Source: Nodularia sphaerocarpa UHCC 0038 (GTDB lineage Bacteria > Cyanobacteriota > Cyanobacteriia > Cyanobacteriales > Nostocaceae). From it: a stretch of 64,000 bases of DNA. The notes under the pieces were generated by a model. That model saw only the letters and a list, made by a program, of their open reading frames with translations. It did not search any database and was not told the DNA's origin. A program made the translations under genes and the position numbers. Shown one piece after another: positions 58,857-64,000 of the stretch; the first letter of the stretch is position 1; each line of letters opens with the position of its first letter. The DNA is taken from the NCBI RefSeq assembly GCF_022376295.1, contig NZ_CP060140.1, positions 5,088,356 to 5,152,355 on the forward strand, in the 5' to 3' direction.

Positions 58857-59030
58857 TTAGAGGGGTTTTCCTGCTATTTTCGCTGACTGTCTGGTTGAAG
58901 ATAGACAATTTGCATGAATTACCGAACTCATATTTGGCATTTCCTGCCGGCAATCGGGACAAAACCAGTAAATTCTACTACTACCAATATGTTGAAGTAG
59001 TTTTCCATTACAGCAAGGGCGATCGCTCAT
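58857..59030 (-). CDS. Small Cys-rich, zinc-ribbon-like protein (57 aa)
   Basis: Starts at the ATG inside the HIP1 site gcgatcgctcat and ends at TAA 58857-58859. The protein begins MSDRPCCNGKLLQHIG and has CC, then C-P-D-C in YWFCPDCRQEM, so four Cys are arranged as C-C...C-x2-C, a possible small zinc ribbon. It is too short for typical ORF cut-offs. I recall similar short proteins in Nostocales, but no function. It ends 90 bp upstream of the AraC regulator start, on the same strand. Confidence 0.65.
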   Translation of the reverse strand: MSDRPCCNGKLLQHIGSSRIYWFCPDCRQEMPNMSSVIHANCLSSTRQSAKIAGKPL

Positions 59031-59502
59031 ATTTTATTTGATTATCAGCGTTGCTAAGTTTTAAATTTATCAAATCTAGTTATTGACAGTAAAATCAATA
59101 GCTAGTGGAATTTGTGGAAATTTGTCGAATCAGAAAAAGGTGTGGGAGAATAAATCTCCCATAAGCCAGCCTGATATCGGAGGTAATAGATTTATCCAAA
59201 AGTAATCTAACAAACAATTTTCATTATTGCAATAATTTAGCAATAGATCGGAGATAGGCGATATCAGATATGCCTTGGGATTTTCTTGTTGTACGTTATA
59301 CGATAACTGAGAAATCACTGAGTGAACCCCAAGAATGCCTGGTTTGCTTGGGGTTGGGTTTCTACTTATTGGCTGCGAAATCACAGTAATTCTTTGTTTA
59401 TGTCAAACTTTATATTTTAATAGCGGGATTAAATTCAAGTTTTCCATTAAAATAGAGTATTAAATACAGAATTGACGCGTTAACTTAGCTATCGTCTGAG
59501 GT
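59031..59502. other. Intergenic region with Rpn-gene relic
   Basis: 472 bp upstream of ilvB. It contains the relic and hairpin at 59325-59380, and a GAGG ribosome-binding site for ilvB at 59498-59501. An 84-codon open frame on the minus strand (59130-59384) looks spurious. Confidence 0.6.
59325..59383 (-). pseudogene. Relic of the 3' end and terminator of an Rpn/DUF4351 gene
   Basis: aaccccaag/cttggggtt hairpin (59325-59355) followed by gtttctacttattggct, which repeats almost exactly the 3' end and terminator of the Rpn gene at 52925-52980. The match stops at the codons for the last residues. Only the tail of a former gene copy seems to remain. Confidence 0.6.
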
Positions 59503-61407
59503 TTGACCGTGACCGTGCGCTTGCCATCCTTAACTAATATCCCACAAACCGAAAATCACAATCAGTCTGGTGTCACTCAATCGCCAGTCGTCGCGCCCAA
59601 GCGTGAAACTGGTGGTTTTGCCCTGCTTGACAGTCTTGTACGCCATGAAGTTGAATATATTTTTGGTTATCCTGGTGGGGCTATCCTGCCAATTTACGAT
59701 GACCTCTACAAAGTAGAATCAACTGGTGCTATTAAGCACATTTTAGTCCGGCACGAACAAGGCGCTGCTCACGCCGCCGATGGCTATGCCCGTGCTACTG
59801 GCAAAGTAGGAGTATGCTTTGGTACTTCTGGACCTGGGGCAACGAATTTAGTCACAGGCATCGCTACAGCCTACATGGACTCAATTCCCATGATTGTGGT
59901 GACAGGACAAGTGCCACGGGCATCTATTGGTACGGATGCGTTTCAAGAAACCGATATCTACGGAATTACCTTACCAATAGTCAAACACTCTTATGTAGTG
60001 CGCGACCCTAAAGATATGGCGCGAATTGTGGCTGAAGCTTTCCACATCGCCAGCACTGGACGACCAGGGCCAGTTTTGATTGATGTGCCTAAAGATGTGG
60101 CTTTAGAAGAATGTGACTATGTACCCGTTGCACCGGGAACTGTGAAATTAAGGGGTTATCGTCCCACTGTTAAGGGAAATCCTCGGCAAATCAACGCAGC
60201 AATTAAGTTAATTCGTAACAGTAGCCGTCCTTTATTGTATGTCGGTGGTGGAGCGATCGCATCTAACGCCCATGCAGAAGTTAAAGAACTGGCGGAATTA
60301 TTTAATATCCCCGTCACCACAACCTTAATGGGTATCGGTGCATTCGATGAACATCATCCCCTGTCTGTGGGAATGTTGGGAATGCACGGTACCGCTTACG
60401 CTAACTTTGCAGTGACAGATTGCGACTTATTAATCTGCGTTGGGGCGAGATTTGACGATCGCGTAACTGGTAAATTAGATGAATTCGCTTCCCATGCCAA
60501 AGTAATTCACATCGACATTGACCCCGCAGAGGTAGGTAAAAACCGAGTTCCTGAAGTCCCAATTGTGGGCGATGTCCGCCATGTTTTAGTTGACTTGTTG
60601 CGTCGCTGTCAGGAAACAGGCATCAAGAACATACCACACAAAAATCAAGAGTGGTTGAATTTAATTAACCGTTGGCGACAAGATTACCCCCTAGAAGTGC
60701 CTCATTATGCTGACAGCATTTCACCCCAAGAAGTAATTGTGGAAGTTGGTCGCCAAGCACCCCACGCTTTTTATACTACAGACGTGGGTCAACATCAAAT
60801 GTGGGCGGCACAATTCCTGAAAAATGGACCCAGACGCTGGATTTCTAGTGCTGGTTTGGGAACGATGGGTTTTGGTGTCCCGGCGGCGATGGGTGCAAAA
60901 GTAGCCTTCCCTGATGAAGAAGTTATCTGTATCAGTGGTGATGCTAGTTTCCAGATGTGTTTGCAAGAGTTGGGAACATTATCACAGTATGGCATTAATG
61001 TCAAGACCGTGATTATGAATAACGGCTGGCAGGGAATGGTGCGCCAATGGCAACAAGCCTTTTATGGTGAGCGTTATTCATCCTCAAATATGGAAGTAGG
61101 GATGCCAGACATTGAGCATTTGACAAAAGCCTACGGCATTAAGGGCATGGTAGTTCAGACTCGTGAGGAATTACAAGGTGCGATCGCCGAAATGCTAGCA
61201 CATAATGGCCCAGTTGTGGTTGATGTCCGAGTCACCAAAGACGAAAACTGTTACCCAATGGTAGCCCCAGGTAAAAGCAACGCTCAAATGATTGGTTTAC
61301 CCATACAGCCACCAAAAGCCGTAGTTGAACCAGTTTCTTGCAGCCATTGCGGGACAACAAATCCGCCTACACACAACTTCTGTTCTGAGTGTGGAACTAA
61401 GTTATAG
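59503..61407 (+). CDS. ilvB: Acetolactate synthase large subunit with C-terminal zinc-ribbon
   Basis: ThDP enzyme that makes acetolactate or acetohydroxybutyrate, the first step of branched-chain amino-acid synthesis. Signatures: FGYPGGAILPIYDDLY, then HEQGAAHAADGYARATGKVGVC, a middle FAD domain, and the ThDP motif GDASFQMCLQELGTL (about 480-495) with an NNGWQGMVRQWQ block. Residues 613-634 add CSHC-x10-CSEC, a four-Cys zinc-ribbon-like tail not present in E. coli enzymes. The start is TTG 59503, or GTG 59509, which has GAGG seven nt upstream; either gives nearly the same product. The regulatory subunit ilvN is not in view. Confidence 0.96.
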   Translation: MTVTVRLPSLTNIPQTENHNQSGVTQSPVVAPKRETGGFALLDSLVRHEVEYIFGYPGGAILPIYDDLYKVESTGAIKHILVRHEQGAAHAADGYARATGKVGVCFGTSGPGATNLVTGIATAYMDSIPMIVVTGQVPRASIGTDAFQETDIYGITLPIVKHSYVVRDPKDMARIVAEAFHIASTGRPGPVLIDVPKDVALEECDYVPVAPGTVKLRGYRPTVKGNPRQINAAIKLIRNSSRPLLYVGGGAIASNAHAEVKELAELFNIPVTTTLMGIGAFDEHHPLSVGMLGMHGTAYANFAVTDCDLLICVGARFDDRVTGKLDEFASHAKVIHIDIDPAEVGKNRVPEVPIVGDVRHVLVDLLRRCQETGIKNIPHKNQEWLNLINRWRQDYPLEVPHYADSISPQEVIVEVGRQAPHAFYTTDVGQHQMWAAQFLKNGPRRWISSAGLGTMGFGVPAAMGAKVAFPDEEVICISGDASFQMCLQELGTLSQYGINVKTVIMNNGWQGMVRQWQQAFYGERYSSSNMEVGMPDIEHLTKAYGIKGMVVQTREELQGAIAEMLAHNGPVVVDVRVTKDENCYPMVAPGKSNAQMIGLPIQPPKAVVEPVSCSHCGTTNPPTHNFCSECGTKL

Positions 61408-61437
61408 GGCATAGAGTAGACATCTGGTGAAAAAGAA

Positions 61438-61467
61438 TGTAGAGACGTTCCATGGAACGTCTCTACA
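61438..61467. repeat. 30-bp palindrome, tgtagagacgt family member
   Basis: Perfect inverted repeat tgtagagacgttcca/tggaacgtctctaca, 31 bp past the ilvB stop. The arms correspond to those of 7887, 27217 and 34401. Confidence 0.9.
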
Positions 61468-61625
61468 TGGGTTTTAGGTGAAGCATATTTAAATTCAGTC
61501 CATGTCTATTTCAGTTAAGCAATTTTTTCTAACTTTTCCTTTTCTCTCTGTGTCCTCTGCGCCTCTGCGGTTAGGGAACGTCTTTTTTATCTTATGATAA
61601 AAACTACGAATTACGAATTATATTA

Positions 61626-63095
61626 ATGTCTAAAAAAATCACTATTGGCTTGTTGTCGCTGTTTCTCAGCACTCAAATCGCTGTCACCCAACAAACAGCC
61701 AAAGCACAAATACAAACACCAGTCACACCGACAACCACCACAAAAAAAATTTGTCCCGCCCAACTTAAACCAGCAGTTGATGCTGTCACAAACAGCCCGG
61801 AATTTAGTCGAGTGCGCTGGGGTATTTTAGTCAGAAATCTGGCTGATGAACAAACTCTTTATAGTCGTGATGCTGAAAAATATTTTAATCCAGCTTCTAA
61901 CACCAAATTATTGACAACAGCCGCAGCATTACAGCAATTGGGTGCAGACTTTCGCATTCGTACTTCTGTTTATCAAGATGCTGATGGTGTTTTGCGCGTA
62001 GTCGGTAGAGGAGACCCCAGTTTAAAAGTACCACAACTGCAAGAATTAACCCAGCAATTACAGCAACAAGGAATTACGCAAATTAATCAGTTAATTGCGG
62101 ATGATAGTTATTTTCAAGGTGAAATTGTTCATCCGAGTTGGGAATGGGAAGACTTAGCCGCTTATTATGGCGCACCAGTTAACAGTTTAATTGTCAATGA
62201 AAATGCTTCTCTATTTACTGTTTCGCCCCAAACTATAGGAAAACCATTACAACTGACATGGAATGAACCCGTTGAAGCATATCAATGGCTAGTGGAAAAT
62301 AATTCTGTAACTACTGAGAAAGATGAATCGGGGTTTGTTGCAGTTAGTCGGGGTTTAAAAGGGCCAGTGCTACGCATTCAAGGACAGATGGCTGTAGATT
62401 CTAATTCTACTATTAGGGCGATCGCAGTTTTTGACCCCGTGCAAAATTTCTTGCGTCACTTCCGCCAAACTTTAGTGAAATCAGGAATTTCTGTGAGTCA
62501 GATGTCATACGGTACGAGTGGTAAAAATGAAAGAGAACTAGCAGCAGTAGAATCACCACCATTATCTGAGTTATTAAAAGAGACAAATATTAATAGTAAT
62601 AATTTGTATGCTGAAGCTTTACTGAGAACTTTAGCGATTAAACAACCAATAAAAAATAATCAAACTACAGCTGATGCAGGTTTAGAAATTCTCAAGACTA
62701 CCTTAACTCAATTAGGAGTAGATCCCACAAGTTATATATTAGTAGATGGTTCTGGCTTATCGCGCAAAAACTTAATTAGCCCCCAAGCACTGGTACAAAC
62801 TTTAGAGGCTATGGTAAAATCACCACAAGCTGAACTTTTTCGTTCATCTTTACCTGTTGCGGGTGTAAGCGGAACTCTCAGAAATCGCTTGCGTGACACT
62901 CCGGCTGTAGGAATTGTCCAAGCCAAAACAGGTACTATGACAGGTGTAGTTTCCCTTTCAGGATATGTCAACGCGCCCAATTATCAACCCTTAGCTTTTA
63001 GTATAATTGTCAATCATTCCGAACAACCTGCTAGCGTTGTCCGCCAATCAATGGATGAAATAGTCGTTTTATTAACACAATTACAGCGTTGTTAA
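61626..63095 (+). CDS. dacB: D-alanyl-D-alanine carboxypeptidase, PBP4 type (S13)
   Basis: Periplasmic serine peptidase acting on peptidoglycan cross-links. A signal peptide (about 1-28, ending TAKAQ) precedes the mature enzyme. The active-site serine motif is S91-N-T-K94 (NPASNTKLLT), the SxN motif lies in NINSNNLYAEALLR and the KTG motif is KTGTMTGVVSLSGYV. Length (489 aa) matches the PBP4/S13 family, including the extra domain in the middle. The upstream 60 bp carries a cgcctctgcg repeat. ATG 61626 fits the signal peptide. Confidence 0.95.
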   Translation: MSKKITIGLLSLFLSTQIAVTQQTAKAQIQTPVTPTTTTKKICPAQLKPAVDAVTNSPEFSRVRWGILVRNLADEQTLYSRDAEKYFNPASNTKLLTTAAALQQLGADFRIRTSVYQDADGVLRVVGRGDPSLKVPQLQELTQQLQQQGITQINQLIADDSYFQGEIVHPSWEWEDLAAYYGAPVNSLIVNENASLFTVSPQTIGKPLQLTWNEPVEAYQWLVENNSVTTEKDESGFVAVSRGLKGPVLRIQGQMAVDSNSTIRAIAVFDPVQNFLRHFRQTLVKSGISVSQMSYGTSGKNERELAAVESPPLSELLKETNINSNNLYAEALLRTLAIKQPIKNNQTTADAGLEILKTTLTQLGVDPTSYILVDGSGLSRKNLISPQALVQTLEAMVKSPQAELFRSSLPVAGVSGTLRNRLRDTPAVGIVQAKTGTMTGVVSLSGYVNAPNYQPLAFSIIVNHSEQPASVVRQSMDEIVVLLTQLQRC

Positions 63096-63146
63096 ATCTC
63101 CTCACCTCTTCCTCTCTGCGCCTCTGCGCCTGGTGCGTGATATCTC

Positions 63147-63779
63147 TCACAATTCCAACTTTTCTTGCAGAATTTCCTGAATTATTTCTTGCACTGCTGC
63201 TTGACTTAAACTACCATCAACCCGTAAAATCCGAGATGGATAAGATGAGGCTAACTCTGAGTAACCTTGCTGAACACGCCGATGAAAGGCGATTGTCTCT
63301 TGCTCAATACGGTCAAACTTATCGCCTTGTTTCCTAGCTAGTCCCACTTCCACATCAACATCTAGCCAAATAGTTAAGTCGCTTTCTAACCCAGCCGTAG
63401 CAATATAATTGAGTTGATTAATTAAGCTCATGTTCAAACCCCGACCATAACCTTGGTAGGCAGTGGTAGAATCAGTGTAGCGATCGCACAATATATATTT
63501 TCCGGCTGCTAAATTGGGTTTAAGTTCTTGTTCCACGTGGTGCGACCGGTCAGCAGCATACAATAATAATTCTGTCACCTCAGCAATTGGTTCATTTTCG
63601 ACCTTATCTAATAAAAGACGGCGCAAATGTAAGCCTAACTCTGTTCCCCCTGGTTCACGCGTCATTACCACGGAGACACCTAAATTTTGCAACCATTCAC
63701 AACAAAGCTGCATTTGGCTAGTTTTGCCGCAGCCTTCCACCCCTTCAAATACAATTAATTTGCCACCCATGCTTTTCAA
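63147..63779 (-). CDS. tmk: Thymidylate kinase
   Basis: Converts dTMP to dTDP with ATP in DNA precursor synthesis. P-loop GVEGCGKTSQ (about 14-23), DR(E/P)GG-type TREPGGTELG, the base-binding block DRYTDSTTAYQGYGRG (about 98-113) and the LID region (KQGDKFDRIEQETIAFH) are present. Length is 210 aa. Start ATG 63779 gives MKSMGGKLIVFEGVEG; ATG 63770 is a close alternative. It is convergent with the PBP4 gene, 51 bp away across a cgcctctgcg repeat. Confidence 0.96.
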   Translation of the reverse strand: MKSMGGKLIVFEGVEGCGKTSQMQLCCEWLQNLGVSVVMTREPGGTELGLHLRRLLLDKVENEPIAEVTELLLYAADRSHHVEQELKPNLAAGKYILCDRYTDSTTAYQGYGRGLNMSLINQLNYIATAGLESDLTIWLDVDVEVGLARKQGDKFDRIEQETIAFHRRVQQGYSELASSYPSRILRVDGSLSQAAVQEIIQEILQEKLEL

Positions 63780-63927
63780 ATTACTTTAAATATACTGGTT
63801 CGTTGAAATTTGAATGATGTTTGACCTTAAATGAGTTAGTTTTTAGCTATACTTGGGCGTTGAAACACTGGATACCAAAGCAAATCTACAAACATCCTCT
63901 AAGGTTTTTATTTATTTTTTTATACAC

Positions 63928-63968
63928 AAAAAAGCACTTGAGAATTTTGCTTACTCAAGTACTTTTTT
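63928..63968. terminator. Bidirectional terminator-like hairpin at window end
   Basis: aaaaaagcacttgag/ctcaagtacttttttg inverted repeat with one mismatch and a short loop, followed by a T-run. It most likely ends a gene beyond the window or the rightward transcript. Confidence 0.6.
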
Positions 63969-64000
63969 GTAAAAGTATATACCATTCCACTTGTTTGATG

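Noticed and set aside
59130..59384. 84-codon minus-strand frame upstream of ilvB
   Set aside because: It covers the Rpn relic and hairpin and has no protein-like composition; no ribosome-binding site.
63885..63905. Third copy of the aaacatcctct MITE near the window end
   Set aside because: Only one end of about 13 bp matches; too short to call an element.

Overview
The window is chromosomal DNA of a cyanobacterium, most likely a filamentous Nostocales species (Nostoc/Anabaena/Calothrix type). Three things in the sequence suggest this. The HIP1 octamer gcgatcgc is scattered through genes on both strands. Heptanucleotide STRR tracts and small palindromic repeats sit between and inside genes. 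The gene set is typically cyanobacterial: GH100 invertase, nifJ, a PaO/Tic55-type Rieske oxygenase, a DUF3110 protein, an AMIN-domain TonB receptor, ccdA/ccs1, and acetolactate synthase with a zinc-ribbon tail. I saw no rRNA, tRNA, CRISPR array or complete insertion sequence.

Layout. 0-4 kb: 3' end of an isoaspartyl peptidase, glmU, and a REC-HD-GYP response regulator. 4-8 kb: a sulfurtransferase, then a leftward group of a small unknown protein, a TauD/TfdA-like oxygenase and a Rieske oxygenase, then a 67-aa peptide with a double-glycine leader (RiPP/bacteriocin-precursor type). 8-20 kb: nifJ (with repeat-derived insertions), a CbbX-like AAA ATPase, a DUF202 protein, a PIN-domain toxin-antitoxin pair, ccdA and ccs1 (system II cytochrome c maturation), queF, a Cys-rich conserved protein, a phasin-like protein, a YciI protein, and an IS200/IS605 right-end relic abutting a 2H phosphoesterase gene. 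20-30 kb: invertase, ABC exporter, Apd1/sucrase-ferredoxin-like protein, two membrane proteins (one ExoD), a divergent CFAS-like methyltransferase, murQ and a DUF3110 protein. 30-42 kb: a 1899-aa TamB-like protein, a second Rieske oxygenase divergent from a MerR regulator, a triple-BON protein and ftsH.

43-49 kb looks like an accessory or defence island. It holds an FMN reductase, dndB, a Uma2 protein, an HNH nuclease, a decayed gene fragment, a DndA-like cysteine desulfurase, an orphan hicB and a second Uma2 gene. The phosphorothioation core genes dndC/D/E are not present here. 49-59 kb: a HemH-type chelatase with a natural seven-histidine tail, an MFS exporter, an Rpn/DUF4351 protein, and an iron-siderophore uptake group (PchR-like AraC regulator, AMIN-TonB receptor, FecB-like binding protein). 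59-64 kb: a 57-aa Cys-rich protein, ilvB, a PBP4-type carboxypeptidase and tmk.

Short mobile repeats are unusually informative. Three MITE-like families with terminal inverted repeats are present. Two of them overlap or abut the stop codon of a gene. A palindromic repeat lies in frame inside tamB and STRRs lie in frame inside nifJ. The strongest candidates for less-described biology are the dndB-HNH-dndA island, the GG-leader peptide, the methyltransferase with replaced catalytic residues, and the IS605 relic whose would-be guide is the start of a host gene. All functions are inferred from motifs read by eye; no database search was run.
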